From: Sipunculus nudus | Taxonomy: Eukaryota; Annelida; Sipuncula; Golfingiida; Sipunculidae | Reading direction: 5' to 3' | NCBI GenBank assembly: GCA_026874595.1 | Contig: CM049306.1 | Location: 53,908,019-53,972,018, forward strand | DNA: 64,000 nucleotides | In this document: piece after piece, positions 35,068 to 46,861 of the stretch | Position numbering within the stretch: position 1 is the first letter of the stretch | Layout of the letters: each line of letters opens with the position of its first letter | Position numbers and translations under genes: made by a program | Notes under the pieces: model-generated | Database searches by the model: none | Seen by the model: the letters and a program-made list of their open reading frames with translations, nothing else | Told to the model about the DNA's origin: nothing

Positions 35068-35252
35068 ATAATTGTTGAGCTGCCTTTTGATGGGGAAGTC
35101 ATTACCTATCAAATTAGTCTCTGTCACTTTAGAAATAAGATTCATTGGTTTATCCGAATTCAGTAAACCAGTGATAATTAGAGAAAAAAGGGGACGAAAA
35201 CATCTGTTACTGACTATTAAATATAAATATCCAGTATCTTTTTTTGCAGATG

Positions 35253-35256
<4 letters not shown>

Positions 35257-35315
<59 letters not shown>
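35257..35315. repeat. (AT)n microsatellite
   Basis: An uninterrupted run of about 58 bp. The corresponding run in the second copy (about 60,080-60,105) is much shorter and interrupted. Confidence 0.97.
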
Positions 35316-35318
<3 letters not shown>

Positions 35319-35623
35319 GGTAGATGCTGAAAAGATGAATGACCAATCAATCAAAACAGCAATTATATTTAAACAGTTTGCTTTAAAAAAAAATATTCAT
35401 ATTATTTAAATATCAACTTTGTCTTGTGCAGTAAGAATAAGGAACGATCCACAGTCCTTGTCAAATTAGGAACTGATTGTTTTTTTTGCAACAAGCTTTA
35501 AACAATTCCGTTTCAATACCAATGTAATCTTATCACGTAACGCATGTCATAATGAAAATTGGATGAGAAGTCGTTGTCCTTACCAGGAAACTGGAAAGAT
35601 TGTTGATTGGTTTTTATTGTCTG

Positions 35624-35679
35624 AAAATAACAGATTAATGACTAGATTCAATCGGATCCAGAATGAACATAATCGTAGA
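35624..35679. other. Highly conserved non-coding stretch 2, first copy
   Basis: 56 bp identical to 60,421-60,476 (includes CAGATTAATGACTAGATTC), within a ~160-bp zone from about 35,520 that shows only about six differences. No reading frame. Function unknown. Confidence 0.55.
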
Positions 35680-36325
35680 TGGCAACCGCTTTAATCGATA
35701 CGACGGGAAAAAAGACACTCAACATAATTATATTGACAGATCTTATGACATGACTGTAAAAGTGCATTGCTATTACCAACTTAATGAAAGTAAATTTTAA
35801 AAGATTTTTGTTTTTAAAATAAGGCAATCAAATTTCTTGTTTTCGATTTTTCAACTTCATGATGACATGATATTTTAATAAATATGCAATGGTATTTCTT
35901 ATAAATATTATTGTTTACTTATAAAATATGACCAATATCAAAGACAATAAAGTCGCTATTTATATCAACCATAGAATATATGGCTTTTTAACGTAATGAG
36001 TAAATATGAACCCGGTTTAATCATAGCATAAATGTGTATATGTTTCGTTGAAATAAATTCAATAAAATTCTTACTATTACAGTATTATTGTTGATCTTTG
36101 ATATAATCAAGAATAACATAAAAATAAAGAAATTTGCCACACCATTAACCTCCCAGCCGAGCCGAAAGTGGTAAAATGAACGCGTTCTGCAGGTTATTTT
36201 GCTGATGTCCCTTGGACTGGGTGGTATTATTCTGCATGAAAGAAGGGAATTATTTTTCGTGTGCCTAAACCTTGGTACAGTATGGTGTATATAAGGGATG
36301 TATCAATATACCAATATATTGATAC

Positions 36326-37098
36326 ATATCGATACGCCACATCGATTCGGTAACGTATTTTCGTATGATGGACAGTTCCCGGTGCTGCCGTGGCAAGCCG
36401 GCGCTTGTGAGCAATGATAGATTACTATTACGGTCTTTATTTTAATTTATTTACGAAAAGAATTTATTCACAAAGCCTTTTATAATAAATCATACACAAA
36501 GAAAATTAAGCGTATCGGCAATACGTATCGCAATGAGTGTAACGCAATACGTATTGTATATGAATAGGCTGACCGACACCAAGTCCTAATGTATATGTAG
36601 ATGAACCTCACACCTGAAGAGCTATATGGGCTTATATCGTCGTATGTCTTGGGGCTCCCGTTTAAAGGACCACATACTACATATATGAAATATAGGTTTC
36701 AGCTCGCCTGCAGTTACAGCGGCCATACGTCTACAGTTAAACAATGAACATTGAAGATATAAGCTTGTTATAATCATGCCAAGCAGGGCTAGGAGGGATT
36801 GCCACGATCAATGAACCCATCTTAACTTCATAAAACATATACAGCTTCGGGAGATCAATTTAAGTCTCGCCTTTGTCTGTTTACATTGATGTTTTGTTCT
36901 CGGGTGTTCCGCTATTCCACGCACATTCAACCATGTTTCTCACCTGAGACACATCGTTACTGTAGAATACTAAATAAAAAGTGTATCGGGGGCGGATTCC
37001 ACAAGACAGACAGATTTGTCAAAAGATATAGTACAATTTAAAAAAAAATATTTTACACGCACACACACATTTATATATTATATATATATATTACAAAC

Positions 37099-37101
<3 letters not shown>
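36326..37101. other. Segment private to the first copy, with homology to 44,110-44,445
   Basis: The duplication is interrupted here. From about 36,620 to 36,960 the sequence matches 44,110-44,445 in the same orientation: ACGTCTAC, TTAAACAATGAACA, GATATAAGC, GGGATT, CTTCGGG/CTCGGG and TCTCGCCTTT in order. No gene seen. Confidence 0.6.

Positions 37102-37166
<65 letters not shown>
37102..37166. repeat. (TA)n microsatellite
   Basis: A TA run of about 64 bp with one TTTA interruption; a shorter TA run sits just upstream near 37,073-37,091. Confidence 0.95.
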
Positions 37167-38840
37167 CCATCTCATTCTTGGAGCCGCATGGTCTCGCATA
37201 TAACTTATAAGATCCAACGGAAATTCGGTTTCATACGATTTCAGCTGCTGTCCAAAACCTTTTTTCTGTGTATCTGTGATATAGAATACGATGGCTGTTG
37301 TTAGACTGAATAGATATTATCTGGACATTTTGATTAAACAGAGTTATTCCCGTTAGAGTTGCTACAACCATTTGATGCTTAGCTCGCGATGAGTAAAACG
37401 GGAAAAACCTTAAAATATTACTTAATCTGTAAATATTCCGCTTGTTTACTCTTTAATACAAGTGGGAAAAAGCTTGTATCGGGCAGGATCAATCGCACTT
37501 AAAACCATAGCGCGCACGCCATTTCTGACACTATTCTTGTGCCACATCCCGCGCCCTCACATTGACAGGTTTATTTCTCCCAGTATCTTAAAACGTCTCA
37601 TGGGGCCTGCCATTTTGTGCTTGTGCTCAGGGTTGCTTGCAAACAAGAGCAACATACCCATTTTGTAAATTATGGCATGGTTTATTCCATTAAATGAAAC
37701 CTTGGTAGAAACCGACAACTGAGGAGATACAAATACTACACTCAATAAAAAGGCATCTGCCCATTTGACACATGTATACAAGTTGTTACTACCTGACTTA
37801 TTCAGTGACAGTTCTAATATTATTCAATCTAACATAGTTTCCTAATATGATTTTTTAGTAATATAATATCCTGTTTCGCGAAATCAATCCTCCGTTGACT
37901 ATTGATTAGACGGAATAACCATACAAAATTTATTTAAGTTTTTCTTGAATTATCGGCAAAATGGAACATTCAACACAATTTTAATGTTCTTTTTGTCACA
38001 CCTCGTATGTGATATCATATGTGACAGATATAAATGAATACAAAGTACACGTAATTGCAAGTTGACAGCTTAATACTCCCTTACAGAAAGCAATAACATG
38101 ATTGTATTAGAAATAAGTACGTACCCTTTGTTTGTATAAATGCGCACTCAGTTAAATTCAAGGCACTACAAGCCAGATATCTTAAATAATCAATACGCAA
38201 TACTGACCATCCGATTGTATGCGTGGTAGTAAAACTTCACCTCAAGGTTCTTTCACAAGATCCAAACTGAACTGACATCATAAGAGGGGTTTGAAATTTA
38301 AAGCATTCTTCAGTATGTTGAAGCATGATTCAATAAAAATGTCTCTTGGCGCCCTTTTGCCTCCAAATTGTTCACTTTAGTCTCTATTCATACGCGAAGT
38401 TTCACAAAATAAACAAACAGACAAACATTATCCCTGATATTCTTTGTAGAGTGACATTATTATTATAGAAAATGTAATAGATAAAAATATGCTTGATAAC
38501 TGAACGTATTATACTCTGGTAAGTACTGACTTCTACAAAAGCTCAGGAATGTTTACTTCTACATCATCGGAAGTCCAAGTCAAAGGTACTCGAGTCCAAG
38601 TCCGACCTCCTCGAGTCAGAGTCATTTGATACCCGAGTCCATATCCAATATAATCTCCTTTGAAAAAGAAATTTTAAATGAAAATTTGAGAATATCATGT
38701 ATAGTTTTAGTTGTTAGTTAATTTATACAAATGCTTTTACTTGAATGTTAGTAACATTAAGCTCTAAATGCAGGGCTAATACTGGGTAGAGTCTTGTTTG
38801 GTATATTATGTTAGTATGTATATAAGTCTCCTTAGTTTGG
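37167..38840 (+). repeat. Duplicated block 4, first copy (partner 62,122-64,000)
   Basis: Collinear from CCATCTCATTCTTGGAGCCG through TTCAGCTG, GCGCGCACGCC, CTTGTGCCACATCC, GGGGCCTGCCATTTTGTGC, AAAAGGCATCTGCCC and GCGCCCTTTTGCCTCC to GAGAATATCATGTATA. The second copy carries about 630 extra bases (62,452-63,083) absent here. The shared short frame around 37,560-37,670 has no recognised domain. Confidence 0.9.
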
Positions 38841-38960
38841 AACCTTTTTTACTTTTCTCAAGTCCTTACCAAGTCCAAGTCCGAGCCAGGGATCCTGGAT
38901 TCTAGGTCCAGGTCCAGATCGGTAAAAAGTGGACGCAAGTCCTAAATCACGGAGTCACTG
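38571..38960. repeat. Degenerate GAGTCCAAGTCC repeat
   Basis: Two clusters of AGTCCAAGTCC-type hexamer/dodecamer repeats, at about 38,571-38,650 and 38,860-38,945. A related cluster in the second copy is at 63,795-63,915. Confidence 0.7.
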
Positions 38961-39484
38961 GAACCTCCGTTATTACATTTTCTAATAACACGTACTCTAA
39001 TCCGCTCCATCATAAAAAAAATATGAGAGGATTCTGTAACAGGTAAATATTACATTTAGACCATAAATAGAAAAATGGCATCCCCTCAAGCGATACCAGT
39101 TCATGATATCTTGTATTTTCGCCCGTGTAAACATACATCGTTTACGGGACACTGTCAAATAAAACAAGGTACTTGGGCACTTACACATTTTGCGCACACA
39201 CTAAAAACCGGACGGCACAGGTCGCATCAAGGCTTAGTTGCACAACGAAAAGACTATCATAAGTCCTTCATCTTTCGGCTCCATAATTGGAAAACCTCGC
39301 TGTGGTTATGAAGTGTGAATACCTGGCTTGTAAGAACAACCAGGAACGCTGTCTCAGCTGGACTTCTTTCTTTAACTGTTGCACAACGTAGAAAGAACTC
39401 ATGCAGTTTTTTCCTCAGTACAAATTTTTAGAACAGTACAGAATTCCAGCCATTTTGCCACCATGAAACTAGCCGTACTTACAT
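38961..39484. other. Non-coding stretch
   Basis: No supported gene. The overlapping frames near 39,000-39,311 on both strands have no recognised domain. Confidence 0.4.
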
Positions 39485-40002
39485 GACTCAGTAGGCATTT
39501 ATATTTGGCCCGTAAGACTAAGCCTAGATGTGATACAAGCAATACTGAGGAAAGCATCGCAGTGGTCTTCCATCATTTTGCATTCATATCGTGATACTCA
39601 GCCCATACTTTAGGCTACAGATGGTGAATTGACACAAAAGAATACATGTGAATTCCGTCTCTATGGAAACGAGTCATTTCCTGTATCCCGTACAAGCTGA
39701 CTGCGTTCAGTAATAATGCGAGACATGCTTCAATTAATGCGGTCTGAAATTCAACAAACAATCGATCGGAGGGATTTACCAATATGCTGCGTTTTTCTGG
39801 CTCATGCATGGTGTATTAGAAATTATACTAATCACCTAACGATTTTCTGGTTTATGTTAGGTGAAAGCGCACTTTTAGGCGATAAGACGTTGTCAGGAAT
39901 GACGAAATATTTGCATCCTCACAGAGCCTTGAAGTGCGCTTAAGGATATAACGGAACTCTGACAGCCAGTACGCTGATCTTAGTTTCTCTAATGTCTGAA
40001 GG
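39485..40002 (+). repeat. Dispersed homologous segment, copy 2 (partner 13,080-13,616)
   Basis: Collinear motifs with 13,080-13,616 as listed there. Divergence is considerable and no common reading frame is present, so it may be an old repeat or an old duplicated non-coding region. Confidence 0.7.
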
Positions 40003-41500
40003 CGCTACCTTGAAACCGTATCAACTACAACTTCATTGTGATGCATTTTATAGTATTCCTCCCATTTTTCTTTGTTCCCTTAATTGTATACATTTTTCGT
40101 TATTTCTTGGTTGAGCAGTTCATTGGCCTTACAACCCTCTCGTTGAGAATAAGACTTTATAAGAATTCCTGAGCTGACTGTTGTTCACATCTGCACTTTA
40201 TATTTAAATAGAACAGTATTAGCAAGATTCACAAGAAATAATTGTCCGCAACTCTTCGCGTTAACGAAGAAGTATCGTAATGTAGATTACCCGAATGTGG
40301 ATTTTATAACCATCTATCACTTTCAGTTTTTAATGTATAAAGTCACCTGTGGTCCCAAATTAAGTGTGATCGATTCAATTTACGTGATGCATGCTCAGAT
40401 GCATAATAATAAATAGTGAATGATGAATTAACACTTATTTGCTCAAAATCAATTAACTTTGTCGTTAATATTTATAATAATCCTCTTGTTATAGTCCCTT
40501 ATGTACACTGTTTCTAGTTATGCGGCTAAACTTTTTATGTGATGTAGTTATGTTATCGCATCATACTACAATGATTAAGAGTTTCATGTTATTTCCGTAT
40601 ATTGAATTTCCTCTTCTAGTTTTGATATCAGCAATTTTCATACGCCAATGATTGTTATTGCCTTCACTATGTGAAGAATAAACCTGTTTCAACACATTTA
40701 GAACACAAAACCTTTAACTTGATATTGTTTATTTATTTAAGGACGGATCATATTATTACTTTAAGAAGGTGGTCTCAAGTTTGGAGTAGCGCTTTGTGAG
40801 CGGATGAATAGACGGACGGACGCCAGCTGTCCCCTCCAGACTCATAATGATTTCTTTGCGCCCTATCTCATAGTAAAATGATCTGACCTAAAATAAGACC
40901 GATCGATCGGTTTTAGAATAAATGCTCGCATCTTTAATTGAAGAGAAATTAATGTCCCTTGTTAGGAAATGAAACTACAGAATTTCTCATTGAAATAAAC
41001 TCCTGCCCTTTATGTTGTTAACCTCTCTGTCGCAAGCTTCAGTAACATACAATTCACAAGTTATATTTGCCTCTTCATATGGGATTGCAATATATGGTAC
41101 CTGAATAAAAGAATTCAACACCTCTACTAGAGGTTTCTGGTCCTCCTCGATGTATTTTACCGAGCACTAAACTGACATGGTAAATTATGAGCTATAAAAG
41201 CACATTTATTTCTTCCTAAAGCCGGCTTTGAGCGCACGGTTGGGTGAAACCTTTCTAAAAAAGCCTTGCTGCATTTTGCACCGTCATAACAGAGGATTAT
41301 GTGGGCAATCACGTGCGACCCTCTGTCCAAAACGAGAGTTTACTGTTTACCGCATCTCAGAGTTTGCCAGAAAGGATAAAGAAGATTTGTACAGCGATAT
41401 TTAGTTCTCGTTTACGCTTCTTCTTGTTCTCAATCTTAATGAAAAGATTGTTTCATACCCTTTGTGTCATTTGCTGGAATAACAATAGAGTATTCCAATC
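40003..41500. other. Non-coding stretch
   Basis: No supported gene. Faint similarity of 40,320-40,380 to 51,005-51,065 (ATCACTTTCA...GTCAC.TGTGGT) suggests another old shared segment. Confidence 0.4.
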
Positions 41501-41514
41501 ACCATGTTATCAAC

Positions 41515-42500
41515 AAAATAAGCGTGCGGACCGGACCAGACCACCCCCTGGTGCCGGTCCATCATATATGCGGTCCATCCTTGTCCGGACCAGCTGTAGG
41601 CGGTACGGTCCGGTATGTTGCCGGTCCAAGCGGTCAGCTAGGTCTTTTTATTAAAATATCAAAAAAATTAAAATGAAATTGTTAGTTTTTACATATTTTT
41701 ATTCATTACATAAATTTATCAAATATTTACCAAAACCCAATATAAAATACTTTCACAACATTGTTATAATTTGTGTTACTTTGTTTGGAAGAATATAAAC
41801 CAAATTGTGCAGGATGGTACGAGCTGATTCAAAGAATTTTGCTGGGCGGGGATGGATGCGGGTTGACATTAGCTGATCAGTTATGCAGTTGTTTAAGTGC
41901 GATTTGATATGGAAAACTTATTTATTTAATGTGCAGGGTGGGGCGACCTGATTCAAAGACATTGATGGGCGGGGATGGTAGCGGGTTGACACGATTTGTT
42001 GGTTAGAACTAAATCCTTCAAGTCATCTGTTTAACCTTTAAACATTAGGTACAACAGTACCATCAAGGGGTAAGGCCAAAAAAATAAAAGGTATGGTTCT
42101 CAGGCACCGCCCGCATCAATTTTAAACCCCCGCATCAAAAATTTTTATTTTGATTTTCAATAGAAACTTGCCAATTTGTGCTGCAACCGCTCGGATATTT
42201 CTTTCAAGAAGATTATATCATACAATTTCCTTTTTTTTATGTAGGTTTTACTTGTTTAGCAAAATACATCTGTTATTATCATGCTTTTCCCTAATCATTT
42301 GTCATTTTTATCGAAACATACAAAAAAATTAAAAATAAAAAACCGCCCGCCCGCCCGCATTGATTTCTGAAAAAAAGTGCCTGAGAACCATACCTTTTTT
42401 TGTTTTGGCCTAACCGGTATTTTGTGTTAGGGATCAAGTCCAGCCCAGCCCAAAATGTAAACCGGACCGGTCCAACCGGTACAATCTGCACCTCTACAAC
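41515..42500. mobile_element. GGACCGG-rich composite, possible hAT-like element with nested MITE
   Basis: Clusters of GGACCGG/CCGGTCC occur at 41,525-41,640 and 42,410-42,485. The right edge, read on the minus strand, is TAGAGGTGCAGATTGTACCG, compatible with a hAT TAGNGGTG end. Inside are two ~60-bp direct repeats (GATTCAAAGA...GGCGGGGATGG...GCGGGTTGACA at about 41,830 and 41,950) and the Harbinger-like MITE copy D. The left end and target duplication were not identified. Confidence 0.4.
42071..42413 (+). mobile_element. PIF/Harbinger-like MITE, copy D
   Basis: The best preserved copy (42,074-42,410, 337 bp). It has GGCCAAAAAAATAAAAGG to TTTTGTTTTGGCC termini, long TIRs carrying GGTATGGTTCTCAGGCAC and GTGCCTGAGAACCATACC, and a TAA on each side (42,071-42,073 and 42,411-42,413). 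Non-coding. Confidence 0.82.
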
Positions 42501-44109
42501 ATTATATCAATGCTATTAAAGACTTCTTCATAATTTACAAATGTAATTTACCCTTTGCTCAGTATTTTACATTATTAAGTAACCCGTCCATGTTTGGTTT
42601 GACGGATGCACGGCTCTTGCTAAATGAAACATTGATTTATTTTAATTAGTGGCGGAAAATTGAAACAGTTTAGCTCGCTTAATGGTTTAACAATACAATC
42701 TCATCGCCGAACGCATGTCAGATGAAAACTTATGAGAAGATTCTATGCCTCCGAGGACACTCTAAAAAGCATTGGCTGTAAGTGTTTGAAATATTTTAAA
42801 AATTTGGATTCCAAATTAACTTCAATAGCAGATATCAACCATGTTTAATCGAGTTTATTTGCATTTTTGAAGACTGTACCAAGATACATTCTAGTAAAAT
42901 TTTATTTAAAGTGCTCAGTAGCAGGATTATAACTCATTTCCATTTTTATTAACTCATAAATTGTAGACATTGTAAAGTAGTCCTATATTTTTTTTTCTAA
43001 AGAAATATTTGTTTACACAATGAATACAAACGACTTACGATACTTCACATTTATTTCTTGTTTTAATATATCACTTCACTGAAGACAAGAATACATTTTA
43101 TCTCCTTAAAGATAACCATGAGCAATATTATGCATATTCTTTTACATTATCAATTCAGTTTTGCTTTAAACAAAAGTTTCCTAGTAAATTTATCTCAGCA
43201 CAGTCTCAGTACCTCGCATACAGCTCTTTAACACGTTTTAAAAGAAGTTATGGTTCTGCGTGTTAGAAAAAACTTTCCAAGTGTATCCATTAACAATAAC
43301 AAGACCGCTTGACCGTCGTTCTGATTTTACGCATGCGCGACAGATCCAAAACAAGAACTAGTCCAAACTAGTCCACACATGGACCTTTATGCTAATATAT
43401 CTGACATATATCTGCTGAATGGACATTACGGTCCATGTGCCGAATTTAAATTCATTGTATAACCTGTCGGAACAGATCTGTACGATAGGTCTCAGCTGTA
43501 ATGACACGCGTAGCACCGTGTGAGGCGCAGCTCGCGAGGTTTAAGACAGCGGGAACATTTTTGGGGCCCATACTGTCAGGGCATCTCCTCATTGTTAGGT
43601 GTTATGCCCCAGACGATGCACTCACTGCGTTGATGTTGACGCCTATGATCGCGCCCGGCCCTCTTGTTTTAACACTCGTGCACAGGAGTAATATTTTCAG
43701 GACAATATTTTGGCAGTTACCAATTTATTTCAAACGGAAGAAGCTATTTTTCGTGTCAATTCGACATGCCTTTTAAGTAATTAGGCCCCTTCAATTTATA
43801 TTTCTTTCTATTCACGAAAATTATAACTGTCAATCATGCTCAACATGAAAACAAAGAAGTTAATTACCAAGTGCCCTGTCCTTAACTATAATTTGATCGA
43901 AAAGAATGTATTTTATGTACCTTTCGGACTTCCTATATACAACAAAAATCTAGGAATATATTTTTATTAAGAAAAAAGTGGCCAGTATCAGCGGCTATTT
44001 AACTGATTTCCTTGGGAATATTGAATATTGTTTAGAGTAAAAGACTTCGTAATTTACTTGTGGATATGCCCAGTTGGGACATTGTATATGTGAAGATACA
44101 CCATAAATT
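42501..44109. other. Non-coding stretch
   Basis: No supported gene. The 91-codon frame at 43,501-43,776 is GC-richer than its surroundings but shows no recognisable domain, and its coding status is unproven. Confidence 0.4.
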
Positions 44110-44440
44110 ATAAGAGCTGGGGGCTTATCGTGCCATTAGAACGCAACCACGGTGCTTCGTTGCTGCAGTATTGGACATGACTGGTTCGGGTTACGTTTAC
44201 GATACGTCTACGGCTAAACAATGAACAAGAAAGATATAAGCAAGTCACGCTTGATAACAATGCCTGACAGAGATAAGAAGGGATTTACTACCAAAATTCA
44301 CCCATGATCCCTACTCGTGGCCCTAAAATAATATAAAGGCTCGGGTGATCGGTTCAGGTCTCGCCTTTCTTCTTTAAAAGCAAGACCTGTCACTGGGTAT
44401 TTCTCGCATGGTTTGCACGGTGGCACTTGCCTTCCATGTT
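44110..44440 (+). repeat. Segment homologous to 36,620-36,960
   Basis: Same orientation and order of short motifs as in 36,620-36,960, including TAATATAAAGGCTCGGG against CATATACAGCTTCGGG and then TCTCGCCTTT. A core promoter plus leader duplicated twice is possible, but nothing downstream supports a gene. Confidence 0.6.
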
Positions 44441-46690
44441 TAGCTGCGCTGACTGTAAGTCATCTGAACTATAGCGATCACTCTTTGTCCGTCGTCCTTC
44501 CGGCCATCCGGCCGTCTATCCGTTAACAGGGCACAAATCGTAACCGTTGGACCTGGAATCTTCTTACTTTATATCCAGAGAGGTCCATGAAAAATCTCCT
44601 TGGAAACCTGGAATAAGGTCTCTGTTACCCATATGCTTCAAGCTATGGAGCTCCAAGTACCCCCCAGAATAATGAAAAATTTGATACAAAAGCTCAAGTA
44701 TCTGAACAACTAATGCATTGATCACCATGATTTCTTGCATTGATATTGATCATGGAGTGTTTCATCAGTTTCTGCAGACTGGTGGCGCCACCTGTATTTT
44801 TTTTCAAATTTTTACGATTTTTTGGGACCTCTTGAGATGCGGTCATCTGTTAACAAGGCACAAATCGTAACCGCTGGACCTGGAATCTTCTCACTTGACA
44901 TACAGGGAGGTCCATGAAAAATCTCCTGGGAAACCTGAAATTAGTTCTCAGTTACCCATATCCTTTGAGCTATGGGGCTCCGAAGTACCCCCCAGAATAA
45001 TGAAAAATTTGAAACAAAAGCTCAAATATCTGAATAACTACTGCATTGATCACCATGATTCTTTGCATGAATATTGATCATTGGATGTTCCAACACTTCC
45101 TGCAGACTGGTGGTGCCACCTATATATTTTCCAAATTATACGAATTTTTTTCTCTTTTTTTTCAGACCTGCAATGAAACTGTCATCTGTTAACAGGGCAC
45201 AAATTGTAACCACTGGACCTGGAATCTTCAAACTTAATATCTAGGGAGATTCATGAAAAATCTCCTTGAAAACCCGAAATTAGATCTCTGTTACCCATAT
45301 CTTTTGAGCTATGGGGCTCAGAAGTGCCCCCAGAATAATGCAAAATTTGATACAAAAGCTCAAGTATCTGAATAACTACTGCATTGATCACCATGATTCT
45401 TTGCATGAATATTGATCATGGGATGTTCAATCACTTCCTGTAGACTGGTGGTGCCACTTATATATTTTCCAATGTTTACGATTTTTTTTCTCTTTTTTTT
45501 TCAGACCTGCAATGAAACTGTCGTCTGTTAACAGAGCACAAATTGTAACCGCTGGACCTGGAATCTTCAAACTTAATATCCAGGGAGATCCATGAAAAAT
45601 CTCCTAGAATATTTGAAATCAGGTCTCTGTTACCCATATCCTTTGAGCTATGGGGCTCCGGAGTAACTCCCAGAATAATGCAAAATTTGATACAAAAGCT
45701 CAAGTATCTGAATAACCACTGCATTGATCACCATGATTTTTTGCATGAATATTGATCATGGGATGTTCCATCACTTTCTGCTGACTAGTTGCGCCACCTG
45801 TGTTTTTTTTTTAATTTTTACAATTTTTTTTCTTTATTTTTGAAACCTTCAAACAATCTGTCATCTGTTAAAGGGCACAAATCGTAACCGCTGGACCTAG
45901 ATTCTTCTAACTTGACATCAAGGGAGGTTTATGGAAAGTCTTTGTGAAAACATGAAATTAGGTCTCTGTTACCCATATCCTTCGTAGTAAGTACCCCTCA
46001 GAATAATTAAAAAATTGATACAAAAGCTCCAGTATCTGAATAACTAATGCATTGATCTCCATGATTCTTTGCAGGTATATTGATCATGGAGTGTTCCATC
46101 AGTTCCTGCAAACTGGTGGCGCCACCTATATTTTTTTCAATTTCTTAGGCATTTGTTTTCTATTTATGAGACCTTCAAATGAAGTGGTAATCTGTTAACA
46201 TGGCACAAACTGTAACTGCTGAACCTAGAATCTTCTTACTCTACAACCAGGGAGACTAATGAAAAAACTCCTTGGAAACCTGAAATAAGGTTACTGTTAA
46301 CCATATTCTCCGAGCTATAGGGCTCATAAATACCCCCAAGAATAATTAAAAATTTGATACAAACAAAAGCTTCAGTATCTGAATAACAAATGCCTTGATA
46401 GCCATGATTCTTTGAATATACATTGATCATGGAGTGTTCCATCAGTTCCTGCAGACTGGTGGTACTACCTGTATTTTTTTCAAATTTTTACGCATTTTTT
46501 TTTCTATTTATAAGACCATCAAATGAAGTTGTCATCTGTCCAAAAGCCCACTGAAAACCATTTCTAAGGACTCTTCACAATATTCATGATTTGTTTGCAC
46601 TCATTTTGCACTCATGGCAGTCATTTTGCTCATTGTTCAACATTCCTTGAATTCAGCTGAGCGTCAGGCCCATGGGCCACTTGTTTTGTA
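44441..46690 (-). repeat. ~335-bp satellite array, minus orientation (array 2), with element ends
   Basis: About six units of the same family as array 1, inverted, by the marker GCAGACTGGTGGCGCCACCT near 44,772, 45,099, 45,439, 45,778, 46,106 and 46,449. The left border (TAGCTGCGCTGACTGTAAG...CTATAGCGATCACTCTTTGT) matches the complement of the right border of array 1. After the last unit the sequence continues to CAGCTGAGCGTCAGG and ends at a GGCCCATGGGCC palindrome (46,667-46,678) followed by ACTTGTTTT. The array thus looks like the body of a bounded mobile element. Frames inside are repeat artefacts. Confidence 0.85.
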
Positions 46691-46861
46691 GCCTAATAAT
46701 ACTGCTGTATCTGATTTATCTCAACCGATTTTTCCAAAAGGCATGGATTTCAAATTATACAAAATCTATACATTATATATTTAAATGTAGTAAAGGTTGA
46801 AATAGCTATTAGAAACCAGCGGCATACATGCAATTCTGATTGAACTTGTCCATCGGGGTTA

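Larger units (their letters stand above)
29452..36325 (+). repeat. Duplicated block 3, first copy (partner 55,143-61,132)
   Basis: A long collinear match from GGAGAAAAA...ACTATTAATTATG at the left to CCAATATATTGATAC at the right, with indels. Insertions private to this copy include the Harbinger-like MITE at 30,384 and the TACGCTC element at 34,370. Two very well conserved stretches lie at 31,477-31,562 and 35,624-35,679. No host reading frame is common to both copies. Confidence 0.92.

Noticed and set aside
43501-43776. 91-codon GC-richer frame
   Set aside because: No domain, no splice or promoter context, not shared with any other part of the window.
44895-46442. Short frames within satellite array 2
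   Set aside because: They recur from the repeat itself and have no independent support.
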